A program made the translations under genes and the position numbers. The notes under the pieces are model-generated. The model had not been told where the DNA came from. It worked only from the letters and a program-made list of their open reading frames with translations, and did no database searches. Shown here piece by piece: positions 52,768-63,914 of a DNA stretch of 64,000 bases (position 1 is the stretch's first letter; each line of letters starts with the position of its first letter). This stretch comes from Durusdinium trenchii. Taxonomy: Eukaryota; Sar; Dinophyceae; Suessiales; Symbiodiniaceae. The stretch lies in assembly GCA_963970005.1 (NCBI GenBank), contig CAXAMN010021718.1, forward strand, positions 767,243-831,242. The letters are read 5' to 3'.

Positions 52768-53184
52768 ACCCCACGATGTCCGGTGATGAGCTGCGACTCT
52801 TGAGTGCCTGCCAGATGAGGAAGCTCTTCAGTACTCGAGCCACACCTGGATTTGCAACAGCTCATCACATTGGCCTGTGCTTCGCAATTCTCAAACAAGT
52901 CCTGAACCGCAAACAAAAGAAAAAGGATATAACGATGCGCTTTGAGGCAGGCTTGCAAGTTCTTAGAAAGGACACAATTTGCCGACACTGGTCTTGTGCG
53001 CTAAGCTCTCCTCAAAGTCTCATTGCTTGCTCCTTTGTCGCCATCTTTGGCAAGGAGCAATCAAATGCCAGAAAGGAATGACAGCCACTTGCATTTAATG
53101 ATGCTCAAGTGGTATGTGTTGAGATCGTAATATGGTCTTTTCAACATGTGTTGCGATTGATTCGGCCCAGGATTTGGGCCTGAG

Positions 53185-53385
53185 TCAAGCCCTTTCTATT
53201 CTTGCAAATCTAATCCAAGAAAGCTGCCGGATGAAGAACAGGGCCTCTAGCTCCCGCCGAAGCCAGGCAACCCCTTGTGGAGAAAAAGGCCAGCCTGGCT
53301 GTCGAGAGAACGGACCCTGAAGCGAGAATGAAATACGGCGCTTTTTCATTTCAGGCGCCTTTGGTTGCTCGATGCTCTGGTCCAA
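53185..53385 (-). CDS. Exon-like ORF, unknown
   Basis: Reads KKRRISFSLQGPFSRQPGWP, then FSPQGVAWLRRELEALFFIR. One frame stands out from the others. No domain recognised. Confidence 0.35.
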   Translation of the reverse strand: MDQSIEQPKAPEMKKRRISFSLQGPFSRQPGWPFSPQGVAWLRRELEALFFIRQLSWIRFARIERA

Positions 53386-53564
53386 AGCGGTGAGCGCAGA
53401 CCCGACCCTGACCCAACGATCACTGAGACTGAGACACCTCTCCGATGTTCCATCTCAAGAAGAAGAGAAGCGCCTGAAGGGTACACCCCTACCAAACTGG
53501 ATAGGATACGAAACGGGGATACGAAACGCGGCCAAACCGGATCCACCCCTACCAAACTCTCCCT

Positions 53565-54008
53565 TCACCACCCAACTGCGAGCGCTCTCGCGCTCACGCG
53601 AGAGGTCGGTGGGAGAAAAGTCGGCGACGACTGGTCCGTCAGACATTGGAGTAACGATGTCGCTAAGAAACCACAAAGGACTTGGTAGGTTTGGGCAGGT
53701 GGAGCCTTGGCGATTGACCTGACGGACGCACCCATCACGGGCTGGTCGCCTTCCGGGGAATGAAGTAGACGTGCACTCGTTTTAGAAGTGAGAGGACGGC
53801 GCTGGGCGCCCGTGACAGAATAGGTAGCTTGCACTGCTATACTGCTATACTGCGCTCCTTCTATGTCATGGCCCTGTGTACGCCAATGGCCGCACACCTC
53901 ATAGAGTCGTAGCTGGTCATAGGTTTGGACACAAAAACAAAGGAATCTCAAAACCAGGCAAACATCAAAAGCTGTTCTTGGCAGCCGGATCGCTGAGATG
54001 AGCCTCAT
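53565..54008 (-). CDS. Exon-like ORF, unknown
   Basis: The convincing part is the C-terminal half (EGDQPVMGASVRSIAKAPPA, QTYQVLCGFLATSLLQCLTD). The first half contains hydrophobic sequence (FDVCLVLRFLCFCVQTY) that could be a membrane segment or intronic. Confidence 0.35.
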   Translation of the reverse strand: MRLISAIRLPRTAFDVCLVLRFLCFCVQTYDQLRLYEVCGHWRTQGHDIEGAQYSSIAVQATYSVTGAQRRPLTSKTSARLLHSPEGDQPVMGASVRSIAKAPPAQTYQVLCGFLATSLLQCLTDQSSPTFLPPTSRVSARALAVGW

Positions 54009-54407
54009 TGTGGAGAAGACTCTCCCAAGCTTAAGTAACGTTGGTCTGAAAGCGTCTAGAAGTATGTTTTCAGGTTGCCTAGCTAACTCTCGGTTAAAGC
54101 ACTCTATTTTTGCGAGTCCCTAGGCTGTAGAAGAGTCGCAGCAAAGAGTCCTGGCTTGGACGGACGTCGTGCCGTAGGGATGGGAGCAAAATCAAAGGGT
54201 GTGTCTGGAGGCTTGCTCCAAGCATCTTGGAGTGGTTGACAAAGGACCACAACTATCATGTTGGAGAGCCAATGCTTTTTTGATGGGAAACCGAGAAAGG
54301 ATCAAAAGTTGCGATTGCCACTTGACGTTGCAAGCTTGAGATCTAGAATCAGCTCGCAAACATGGAAAATGGACTTCTGTGCTATGTTGATGGCTGACAA
54401 GAAGAAG

Positions 54408-54965
54408 CTGCACCTGGGCAAAGGATGCGTTTGGAGAGACACACCAAGAAACACATCAGTCACTTTGCGACCTGGCAAGGCCAGAAAGCTTTCCTCACAC
54501 GCAACTTGCTTGAGTGGAGAAACTCGAGGCAAACGAGACTGCGACATAGCAAGACATACTGAGATCAGTGGCTTAATGCGAGAGTCATTCAAAAACAAAC
54601 CGAAGAAAAATCCAAAACTCTGCTTTGGATGCTTTGGATGGATAACTTTAGGTCGAAAAGCTAGCTTCGATGAACAAGCTGAGTGGCCATTGTCTTGGGT
54701 TTGAAAGTGTCCGTTGCTTTGGAAATGCGCAAAACCGGAATTGAAAAGATCGAAGCCAGTTTTGCGTGCTGCAATTTCCCAGCCACTTTGCACTGTACAT
54801 TCTCAAGGCCGTTTAATTGGTAGGGAACTGTTGTAGCGCCAGAAAGACGTTCAGTACAATTTTGAACCAGATGACTATAATCCATGATGCATCGTTTTCT
54901 AACGACATCACCCTATGCACAACAGCCTAGCCGGGTGCCTTTGCGCAAAAAACACTCTTCGCCTG
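54408..54965. repeat. Local duplication P, copy 1
   Basis: Matches 55,605-56,165. Shared landmarks are CACCTGGGCAAAGGATGCG at the start and ACCCTATGCACAACAGCCTAG at the end. One 3-bp deletion distinguishes the copies. Plus-strand ORFs (54,258-54,704 and 55,584-55,901) run through both. Nearly all differences I compared in the shared stretch would change an amino acid, which argues against a protein under selection. Confidence 0.9.
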
Positions 54966-55604
54966 CTTGCAAAGAGGTTTGCTTGCAGAAAAACGGTCAG
55001 TCTGAATCTCTGCTAAATCTGAACCACCAGATTCACAAACAACATTGTGGAGCTTCAGCAGACATGGCAAATGAAAGAGCGTGGGTGTTTCCCCGAAGCG
55101 CACTCGGATCACGCCGTCCACTCAAACAATTAGAGGACTGTGAAAAGTAGGGCATGGATGGTCTAGAACAATGAAAGCTTCCACTTCTCGAGAAACTTTG
55201 TGCTCAGAATGACTGATCTTCGAGACATCATGCGCAAGACCTGCACATCGGTCCATCCTCTCAGTTAAGGGTCGCAGTTGCAGTCAAATTGGGCGTTCCT
55301 TGTTCTTAAGCCACATGAGCAACGTGGGCTGACTTGGATATGGTAGCCCTTAGCAGCCATTTCATTCCCGCAGGCGCTTGTGCCTTTTTCTCAAAGCTCA
55401 TCACTAGTAGCGGAGCACTTGCGGAGCGCTCCGTCGCTTACTTCGTTGAATGAAGTCTTTAGGCTTGGTCAGCGATGCTTCCTCGAGTTTCTCGAGCGAT
55501 GCGAGCGATGCGATAACAAGCAGAAGAATTATGGAACGATCTCCACTATCCGCATGGAGGAGAGAATGCCTTGTTGAGGATGGATGAGAAGAAGAATGAC
55601 TCAA

Positions 55605-56165
55605 CCTCTGCACCTGGGCAAAGGATGCGTTTGGAGAGACACACCAAGAAACACATCAGTCACTTTGCGACCTGGCAAGTCCAGAAAGCCTCCCTCACAC
55701 ACAACTTGCTTGAGTGGAGAACCTCAAGGCAAACGAGACTGCGACATAGCAAGACATAGTGAGATCAGTGGCTTAATGCGAGAGTCATTCAAAAACAAAC
55801 AGAAAAATCCAAAACTCTGCTTTGGATGCTTTGGATGGATAACTTTAGGTCAAAAAGCGAGCTTCGATGAACAAGCTGAGTGGCCATTATCTTGGGTTTG
55901 AAAGTGTCCGTTGCTTTGGAAATGCGCAAAACCGGAATTAAAAAGATCGAAGCCAGTTTTGCGTGCTGCAATTTCCCAGCCACTTTGCACTGTACATTCT
56001 CAAAGCCATTTAATTGGTAGGGAACTGTTGTAGCGCCAGAAAGACGCTCAAAATGGGCTTCAACCAGGCTCTATTTGCATAGGCTAGTAGTATCGGTGAT
56101 ACATTGTATTCTAACGACATTGCCCTATGCACAACAGCCTAGCCGGATGCCTTTGCACAAAAACA
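55605..56165. repeat. Local duplication P, copy 2
   Basis: See copy 1. It is followed directly by duplication Q copy 1. Confidence 0.9.
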
Positions 56166-56189
56166 ACTCTTCACCTGCTTTCGAACCAG

Positions 56190-56695
56190 CCTTTTCTGCA
56201 GAAAGGAAATCAATCAACTCATTCCAAATCTCTGCCACGCTTGGACCACATTCACAAGCGACATTGCAAAGCTCGAGCACCATGGACAAATTAAAAACCG
56301 TGGATGCTTTGACAAATAGCACTTGAACCACGCTGTCCCTTGATCAAAATTATCGTGGACTGTGGAAGGGAGAGCATGGACGCTCTAGAATCACAAAAAC
56401 ACCGCTGAAGGCGGCAAGAAGTGCTATAATTCGGCATGGCTGGCTAGTGTCTGGTCTTTGTCTGCTTGCGAGAGAGTGGTTCAGGTTTGACTGCTGTGGA
56501 GCTTTTGCACAGTCTCTGAAATGTGTGCGCCTTGTGTTGTGCCTTTTCAAGGGTAACATCCAGCAGCACCGCAAGCTGGCAATCATATGCACTTTGGCCT
56601 TCAAACCCTTAGCAGTAACCCATTGCAGCAGTTGCCTCTTTTGTGTCTTCAAGGAACAAACCTTACATCAGCATTGTTTCGCAGAAGCTGGAGAT
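56190..56695. repeat. Local duplication Q, copy 1
   Basis: Matches 57,150-57,660 almost perfectly (few substitutions seen). A minus frame (56,125-56,331) reads VLELCNVACECGPSVAEIWN, the best candidate for an exon in this block. It is kept in copy 2 as well. Confidence 0.9.
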
Positions 56696-57149
56696 TCATT
56701 CATGTGCAAACCACAAAATCTCTGCACTATAGACATCGCTGACCACAAGGGCCTAACGAAAGACTTGTAAGAAAGGTGTCGTCGACTTCTGTTTCTGGCA
56801 CCAGCATGGTCTTTCAGTGCTGTTTGTGGAAGCAAAACCTAGCGGCCGTGAGACAATCGATGGGCGTGCGTCCGGCATGGAGTACTCCTTGGGGTTATGA
56901 CCCCGAAAGATCTCAAGATCAAAACTCAGTTTTCAGGCAGTGTTTGCGTACTTGGTGTCAGCAAGCAAAGGCCTTTACAGCCAAGAGTGCCAAAGAACTT
57001 GGTCTGACGGGCGGAGTGCCAAGCAAAGTCAATAGCAAACCAAACAAATCTATGCATCGATGCTGAGCATACTCAACACACATCACCCTATGCACAACAA
57101 CCTAGCCCAGCGGTGCTGCCTTTAGCAAAGCAACTGCTCGCCTGCTTTC

Positions 57150-57660
57150 AAACTAGCCTTGCCTGCAGAAAGGAAATCAATCAACTCATTCCAAATCTCT
57201 GCCACGCTTGGACCACATTCACAAGCGACATTGCAAAGCTCGAGCACCATGGACAAGTTAAAAACCGTGGATGCTTTGACAAATAGCACTTGAACCACGC
57301 TGTCCCTTGATCAAAATTATCGTGGACTGTGGAAGGGAGAGCATGGACGCTCTAGAATCACAAAAACACCGCTGAAGGCGGCAAGAAGTGCTATAATTCG
57401 GCATGGCTGGCTAGTGTCTGGTCTTTGTCTGCTTGCGAGAGAGTGGTTCAGGTTTGACTGCTGTGGAGCTTTTGCACAGTCTCTGAAATGTGTGCGCCTT
57501 ATTTTGTGCCTTTTCAAGGGTAACACCCAGCAGCACCGCAAGCTGGCAATCATATGCACTTTGGCCTTCAAACCCTTAGCAGCAACCCATTGCAGCAGTT
57601 GCCTCTTTTGTGTCTTCAAGGAACAAACCTTACATCAGCATTGTTTTGCAGAAGCTGGAG
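57150..57660. repeat. Local duplication Q, copy 2
   Basis: See copy 1. Preceded at 57,085-57,150 by another version of the ACCCTATGCACAACA segment, so that segment is present three times. Confidence 0.9.
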
Positions 57661-57836
57661 ATGTACCTTTGGCAACAAGCTTCAAATTGTCTTGCTGGGC
57701 ATGTTGTGATTGAGACTCAGCAAAAGCACTGATGCCAAAGCTTTTCGTGTGCCTCTGGTCTGTGCCCAGAGTTGAGCTGGGGCATCTTTCCATCAGCACT
57801 CACAACCATCAGCTGATCAAGAGCCAAGTCACTCGA

Positions 57837-58091
57837 TTAATCCGCTGCATAGTCGTTGGTCGCAGGGAACCTCAGGTGTAGTTTTGTATTCTTTCTAGAC
57901 CACGAGGACCACAACCGCAGGTCACCCTGCCTTTCGGAACAGGGAGAGACGTCATAGTTGGCTGGCAAGGTGTGAGACAAGAAAAGTCTTCTCCCCACCC
58001 TAGGAAACCTCACAAGCAACGAAACTACTTGGGCTTCTGAGTATCCAAATGCGCTGCATCCGGGTGTCGTGAGCGGTGTCACTTCTGCCAA
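57837..58091 (-). CDS. Exon-like ORF, probably a terminal exon
   Basis: Reads GCSAFGYSEAQVVSLLVRFP, then SHTLPANYDVSPCSERQGDL, and ends LRFPATNDYAAD before a stop. Good coding character over its whole length. It may be the last exon of the EF-hand gene upstream. Confidence 0.45.
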   Translation of the reverse strand: MAEVTPLTTPGCSAFGYSEAQVVSLLVRFPRVGRRLFLSHTLPANYDVSPCSERQGDLRLWSSWSRKNTKLHLRFPATNDYAAD

Positions 58092-58754
58092 GCCACAGAA
58101 AAGGAATATGTTGAGGATTTAACAAAAGATTCTGGAACAAAAGCGCTGGAGCAAATCTGCTTGGAAAAGCCCTTGTCAGAGTTGAGGCGCCAGCGCCCAA
58201 CTTGGAACACCTGGCTGAGCTAAGCTAAGCTCAATTTCGATCCTTCTTCACACGAAGGTGTGACACTTTTCACCACTGCAACAGCAGCATCCTCACCCAT
58301 CGCCCAGAGGACGGCACTGCGACCTCTCCAAAAGGCCGACCGGCGCGGACCTCTGTGCTGCTCGCTCACGCGGCCGTCGGTCCGGCGGTCAGGACCGTGT
58401 CGCCGTGGACGCGCGGTACGCGGTGGGACGTGGCACGCGGCGGGTGCGCCGCGCGAGGCGGGACTTCGTCGAAAGACCCCGAAGACGACCAGAATGGCCG
58501 GATGTTGAGACGTGCGAGACTTGGGTCAGTGTTCCGCACTGGTTGCTGGAACTCGTATGGAAACGATGAACAGTGTGCCCAATGGAATGAAAGTGCATTG
58601 GTTCCATGCTCAAACCTTTGCAGTTTTTGCTGCTGATACAGATACATGTCTTACTAGAGCAACTGAGTCCCACGACCTTCTGGCCGATGAGACTAAGCAT
58701 TTTAAAACAACTGCACAGCTGGATGGATTCCGCTGCTGTTGGGGCTCTGTTATT

Positions 58755-58955
58755 TCAGAGCAGATTGGCCCTGATGTTCTTCAACAGCCAAAACGTGTCA
58801 AAAAAGTTGTTGGTGCTTTTGACACAGAGTCGCTCCTCTGCGTGCATGGACACCTTCACCTCGGCCCCAATGGCGATGGCGCCTGCAATGGTGCACCCCT
58901 CAGCTCCTTCGGGTCTTTCAAGAAGAGAGGCGCCAGGCGCAGGCCACGCACGAAA
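58755..58955 (-). CDS. Exon-like ORF, unknown
   Basis: Reads PGASLLERPEGAEGCTIAGA, then IAIGAEVKVSMHAEERLCVK and STNNFFDTF. Clear coding character. It lies between the EF-hand exon and the exon at 57.84-58.09 kb on the same strand. Confidence 0.45.
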   Translation of the reverse strand, partial: FRAWPAPGASLLERPEGAEGCTIAGAIAIGAEVKVSMHAEERLCVKSTNNFFDTFWLLKNIRANLL

Positions 58956-59229
58956 CGCATCGAACCCTGAGCATCTGGCACCGTGACCTAGCGGACCCTG
59001 TGAGGCGCCCTAAACGCTTTTGCGAACGCATTGGCGCCCTAGTGCGAAGAAAACGTCACGTGCATTTGTTCTGACCTGAATGTCAGGGTGACGGACGAGG
59101 TTGGCGTGTGACCTTTCATCCGACCAGGCACAAGACCGAGACTGGTTCCGAGACTTGACCTTGTCTCATGTTTATCCACCTTAAATAGCTTAAATGAAGG
59201 AAGGCATGCGATGCAAGAGCTGCTAAAAG

Positions 59230-59347
59230 TCCTCAAGAGTAAGGTCCTATCAGGAAGCTGCGGGAGGGAGTCATGCTTGGCACCAGGCTTGTATCTTTGC
59301 AACTGGTCAACCGAAAGCACGTCATCTCCGTCCAAGTCAGGATACCA
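59230..59347 (-). CDS. EF-hand calcium-binding exon
   Basis: Starts right after a pyrimidine-rich acceptor (CCCTTTCTGTAG) and reads WYPDLDGDDVLSVDQLQRYK. The 12-residue loop is D-L-D-G-D-D-V-L-S-V-D-Q: Asp at positions 1, 3 and 5 and Leu at 8 fit an EF-hand. Position 6 is Asp instead of Gly, and 12 is Gln instead of Glu, so calcium binding may be weak. Binds calcium in the cytosol if functional. Confidence 0.55.
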
Positions 59348-59569
59348 CTACAGAAAGGGCTTTGAAGCAGACACTAATCTTTGGCCTCGAAAATGGATCC
59401 TATGGAGCTGGTCTTGGCCACGCCGTCTCCAGGCAACAGCGGTGACAGTGGCGACAGGTGCGACATGCCAATGCTCCCGGGCTCAGAAGGAAGGCGAGTC
59501 TCCGAAGTGCAAAAAGCTGAACAAAACTGTGAAGAAACTCCATCATCTCAATCTGAACTTCTCAGCTTG

Positions 59570-59645
59570 GAGGCCATCGCTAGTAGCTTGGAGGCCATCG
59601 CTCTCAGGTTGGAGGCCATCGCTCTCAGGTTGGCCAACGGTTGGC
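59570..59645 (-). repeat. Three units of the 21-bp family, minus orientation
   Basis: GCTTGGAGGCCATCGCTAGTA followed by two GGTTGGAGGCCATCGCTCTCA units. Confidence 0.85.
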
Positions 59646-60343
59646 CCCTCGTCAGTGTTGACTGCAGGGCTGAAAATCTCTTCTTCACCAGGCGAATGAA
59701 CTGAAACCCATCAGTTTTCACTATCCATTTGCGACAAATCGGATCTTGCCTGAAGTCAGCAAATATGCTCATGCCGTGGTCGAAACATTCGACTTGCGGA
59801 ACAAGGACTTCGGCTACAAGGAACCCACATGCCACATGGTAGTTTAGGCGGGATAGATTACCAAGTAGCTGCCTGCCTGTAGATAGTTCAGTTCATGCAC
59901 GGACACAAGCATGTCGACACGATGTTATTTTGTGTGCTGGCAGTTGGCAAACGACATCTCTGATTTAATCATGTGTTGCTGCTTCTGCTTCATGCCCAAG
60001 CCCAAATCTGCATCACTTTGCTGCGCAGATTTGAACTATTTTTGGCTTGTGTTTCTTCGCGAGTTTAAGGCCTTCGCATAACATAGCATCCAACTCAAGC
60101 AACGACCTTAGGTCGGTCGGGAGGTTCTGGGAGCACGAATTCGTCGCACACTGTTTCAGTGGCCTTTCTCAGTGTTCTCTGTCTCAATCAACTCACTGAA
60201 AGTTGCCTCGAAGGCAGGCAGAAAGTTTGCTCTTCCCGTGAAGCATCGCCAAGCTGCAAGAGCTTTGGTTCATTCAACCCCAAGCCAAGCACTTGCACCG
60301 TCTCTGACAACACCTTGACTTGCACCAGGTAAGCGCCAGCAGC

Positions 60344-60640
60344 CTAGCGTAGCTCCAAAAGGATTTTTATGAGGTCGAGTCCTTGTGTCAAAAAGCCAGC
60401 CATCGCAGACAGGTCAAAAGGAAATGGGTAGCCCCTCGCTTCACGCAGGCCGATGCTGGGAAGCTTAAGCCAAGGTAGCTGATGGTGAAGCGCAAGGATC
60501 CAAGATGGCCAAAACAGGGTATTCCACATGAACATGATGAGGATTAGGACAACATGAAGGATGACCAAGATGAGGATCCATGTGTCAACATGAGGAAAGC
60601 TTGCGACCATAAGATGGTCGTTAGAAGATCTCGTGATGTT
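60344..60640 (-). CDS. Exon-like ORF with transmembrane segment
   Basis: Reads HVDTWILILVILHVVLILIM, a clear membrane helix, then FMWNTLFWPSWILALHHQLP and REARGYPFPFDLSAMAGFLT. It ends LDLIKILLELR before a stop. It lies upstream of the EF-hand exon on the same strand. A membrane protein with a cytosolic EF-hand is possible, but the join was not established. Confidence 0.45.
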   Translation of the reverse strand, partial: NITRSSNDHLMVASFPHVDTWILILVILHVVLILIMFMWNTLFWPSWILALHHQLPWLKLPSIGLREARGYPFPFDLSAMAGFLTQGLDLIKILLELR

Positions 60641-60872
60641 CACACGTCTTATAAGACGGTCGTGTCGTGCGAATCTGCGCATTCCGCGTTGGGTTTGTCA
60701 GTGGTATGGCTTGCTGTATGTCACTCTATGTCACAATGTGTTGTACATGGTCGAACGTCCAGCAAGCTACCTGCCTTCAATTGTGATGCCAAATATCTCA
60801 ACAAATTTGATACCCTACACGGGTCAACATAGGTCATGGCAGCCCAAGTTCCCCCGGTCGACTCCGACAAAA

Positions 60873-61080
60873 TCACCGCACCCGGGTCAGGTGTGAACTG
60901 ATCCCATGGCAGTTCCCTCGCTTTGAACCCAACGCCATGTCACCACGTTCGAAGTGAACACGAAGGTCCAGGACCGCACGGATGGGGGGGAGGAGTTTCT
61001 CTCCATCCGCCAGGGACCAAATGGACAACATGATCAAGGCGGAACGTGTCTGAACATGTCTGTTCGCAGTCCAAAAACAG
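60873..61080 (-). CDS. Exon-like ORF, unknown
   Basis: Reads NRHVQTRSALIMLSIWSLAD, then GEKLLPPIRAVLDLRVHFER. Good coding character. Possibly an earlier exon of the membrane/EF-hand gene. Confidence 0.4.
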
Positions 61081-61899
61081 CCAACGCTTCTGCCCCCGTG
61101 TGAGCTGTCCTTTTCACCCCCGTCTTCGCCGCGTTGGAACACGCCAATTTGCCATGGCGAAATCATCAAAGTCAGAGATTCGGTGGAAAAAGGACGAGAA
61201 GAAACAGGCAAAAGCAGATCCGAGCCATGCATGCCAGTACAAGACCAGGAGAAGAGATGCACAAAAAGCAGCTTGAATCACCGGGAGATGGAGGATCAAG
61301 GTAAAGTGAGACAAGCCTTGGCCACCGCCACGCACCGAGAGGCGGTTCTATTGCAGCGCACCTCGCAGACTTTCAACCAAGTGCATTGATGGACAGCATG
61401 GCCAGACGCCTGAAAGCCTCAGCATTCAGGCCATGCAATGCGCTGAAGCCTGAAGCTCGACAAAACAAGGAAGCAGCAAATTTTTTTTGCACGAGTGGAG
61501 GCGCTGTGTGTGCAGGTTGTGCACAAGTCACCTTGGTCGAGTGAATAGAGAGTTACTAGCCAGGTTGCGACCCAACAGAGAAAAGGAGAACACAAACCAG
61601 CCCCCAAACAACAAACCAAACAAACACCAAACAACAACCAGGAAAGGAGCAACCTGTAGAGTAACTCGAAGTGCCAAGAAGGCATGAAGAGAGGTGAAAC
61701 AGGGGCAGTGAATTCAGCAAAGCACTCAGAAGTTCTTGTCCCTCAACGAAATGGCAAATGCAAGATCTGCTGCCCACAGAAGTAAAACTCAAACAACTGC
61801 GGTCGATTTTTGCACGGATCTTGCTTGGACTGGCTTTGCATCAGAGCATGAAAGAGTCTCATGACCGACATCAATGCGCGCTTACATGCATAGTCCACA

Positions 61900-61990
61900 A
61901 GATTTCATCTTGGACTCGTATTGAGTCAGATAACTTGCTTGACGGCTGGCAGCAACGAGCCTCGTGCAAGCCAAGGTGACTACCTGGGAA
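61900..61990 (-). CDS. Short exon-like ORF
   Basis: Reads LACTRLVAASRQASYLTQYE, then SKMKSCG. Short but helical and free of stops. Low confidence. Confidence 0.25.
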
Positions 61991-62928
61991 GACCACAGTC
62001 CCCATGCTCGGAATGTCCAACATGCCGAAAGTGAAGACCATGTAATGCCACTGGCGAGCTTTCAAAAAGAGGCAAAGGGAATTGCATCTCCCATGCCTCC
62101 CCCGAGGGGGAGGCAACAAGGGAGCACGTCAGACGCTCCTCTCCAGAAACGGCTCATCGCCGAGAGCAGAGCAGGACATGCAGCATGGGCGGCGAAAGAG
62201 GGCATGGGATAGGCAAGTACCTTTGCAAAACAAGGAAGCAGCAAAGATTGTCATTTCATGGCATACAAAACAGGACAGAGAACCAATCCTACATTGGATG
62301 ATCGCACAAACAGGCACCACCAAAGAACTGCACATGATGAGGAAGCGCAGCAGGAAAGACATTCTGAGCTACATGAGTCATGGAACTCCAACATGGAAAA
62401 AGAAAGGTGAGGCTCAAGGAAAAGCGAAGCAAACACCATGGACCCGAAGCAAACCATACACTTTCCCTTGGACCAAATTCCGCGTCCGAAAAGAAGGCGG
62501 AAGCAACCCACCAAAGCCATCGCTCTCTTAGGGGCGGCCTTCGGAGCAATTTCTCCGAACTGACCGAGCGATGGAGCACGCGGCCGAGGAGCACTGCGTC
62601 GAAGAGCCCTCGACTTCTTCGCTGCTATGTATCACTGATGTCATTCAATGGTCCGTTTTGACCTCCAAACAACCGTCCGTTGCTGCGCGAACGCCCACAC
62701 GTTCAGCCGCTCAGCGTGGCCAGGCCGGAACGGTTCTCCGCGGCGCCGGAAGGGTTCGCCAAGCCCTCCAGGCCCCAGAGTTCACCGCGGAGATGTCCAA
62801 CGAGTGGGCAGATCGCCCCCTTTTTCCAGCGAGAGTGGGCAACTGCACATGTGTTTCAAGAAAGAACCGTCGGACCGCACTGCGACCATCCCTGCTCAGG
62901 TGTCAAGGTGGCCATTTGAATTAGGTGG

Positions 62929-63639
62929 TCAGCTGTAACCGTGTCCCCTACTTCTGCAATGGCAACAACTCGAAATTTGGTCGGTTTGGATTCTAAGGTG
63001 CGGAGACTTGGCGGGAAACTCCAGCTGATCGGACATGCCAGGCCAGTTTCGGCCTGTAGGCAGGGGCGCAAAGTCCTCAGGGAAGGGGACGAAAGCGACG
63101 TCCCAGGCTCGTGGGCTGGCCATTCGCCGGACTTTGTCAAAGGTCGATTCTTCACCTTTTTGACTGGATTTCTTTCTCGGCTGCGTTGCGAAGGCAAGCA
63201 GGAGCGCAAGGACTGCAAAGCAACTGTCTCCTTCGAGTAGAACTGCTCCATAGGCCTTTTCCACCTGACAGCCCATGCGCACGTCGTTTGAGGAACTGTT
63301 CACCAACTGCTCAAAGTCGTGGTGTTGGAGGTGGGCTGGGCAGAAGACTGCAGCTTGCGACCATGAGGGAAAAGCAACGCGGTATTCGTGCATTCCTTGC
63401 AGGCCGGCTGCTGTGGGTGTGATGTCGACCTGGAGACCATACTTTTGCTCTTTTGTCAGAGTTGCTCGACGAGGGCGTGTCCACTGACTCGAGGTCAGCA
63501 ATATCCCCTTCTGCTCGGAAGCTTGTGGGCGAATCGCTCGCCATTTTAACAAGAGACAGAATCGCAGTGCACTAGTGCCGACAGTGCCAAAGTGGTAGCC
63601 TGTGAATTTGCACCCCCCCAACTGGTTTCCAGGTGTCAA
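62929..63639 (-). CDS. Hypothetical protein, 236-codon open frame
   Basis: The longest clean ORF in the right end. It reads KGILLTSSQWTRPRRATLTK, EYRVAFPSWSQAAVFCPAHL, VRMGCQVEKAYGAVLLEGDS, CFAVLALLLAFATQPRKKSS and ASPRAWDVAFVPFPEDFAPL. It has one hydrophobic segment (CFAVLALLLAFAT) that could be a membrane helix, followed by a basic patch. I do not recognise a family. Confidence 0.5.
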   Translation of the reverse strand: MTPGNQLGGCKFTGYHFGTVGTSALRFCLLLKWRAIRPQASEQKGILLTSSQWTRPRRATLTKEQKYGLQVDITPTAAGLQGMHEYRVAFPSWSQAAVFCPAHLQHHDFEQLVNSSSNDVRMGCQVEKAYGAVLLEGDSCFAVLALLLAFATQPRKKSSQKGEESTFDKVRRMASPRAWDVAFVPFPEDFAPLPTGRNWPGMSDQLEFPAKSPHLRIQTDQISSCCHCRSRGHGYS

Positions 63640-63914
63640 CCATCCACGCTGGCGGGAGGTTGGGCATTCCTAAGAGGACTATCGGCAGGGTTTCCTAGCC
63701 CTGCTTCTCCAGGTCGCGCAAGGCAAATTTCTTCGCTATCTATCGGTACGGGGTAGACAGCACACCCAAAAATATGCAATTTGGGAGGCTCAGGAACAAG
63801 ACTCCGCACGGCCAACCTTGGAATCCAGATGGCTGCCCGTGCAGTTGTCTCTCCCCAAGCTTGTAAACAGTAACAGCCGCTAGCTACAGCTGTTAAGAAA
63901 CAGTCAAGCAACAA
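63636..63914 (-). pseudogene. Possible small LTR-element (copia-like) fossil
   Basis: A short piece reads PPKLHIFGCAVYPVPI, which recalls the conserved stretch after the integrase core in copia-type polyproteins. Nothing else of such an element is seen up to the end of the window. If it is one, it is only a small broken fragment. Confidence 0.2.

Noticed and set aside
54258-54704. 148-codon plus-strand ORF in duplication P
   Set aside because: The paralogous copy shows mostly amino-acid-changing differences, so no sign of protein selection.
58260-58508. GC-rich ORFs around 58.3-58.5 kb
   Set aside because: All frames are Arg/Ala/Gly-rich because of composition, and none has a recognisable motif.
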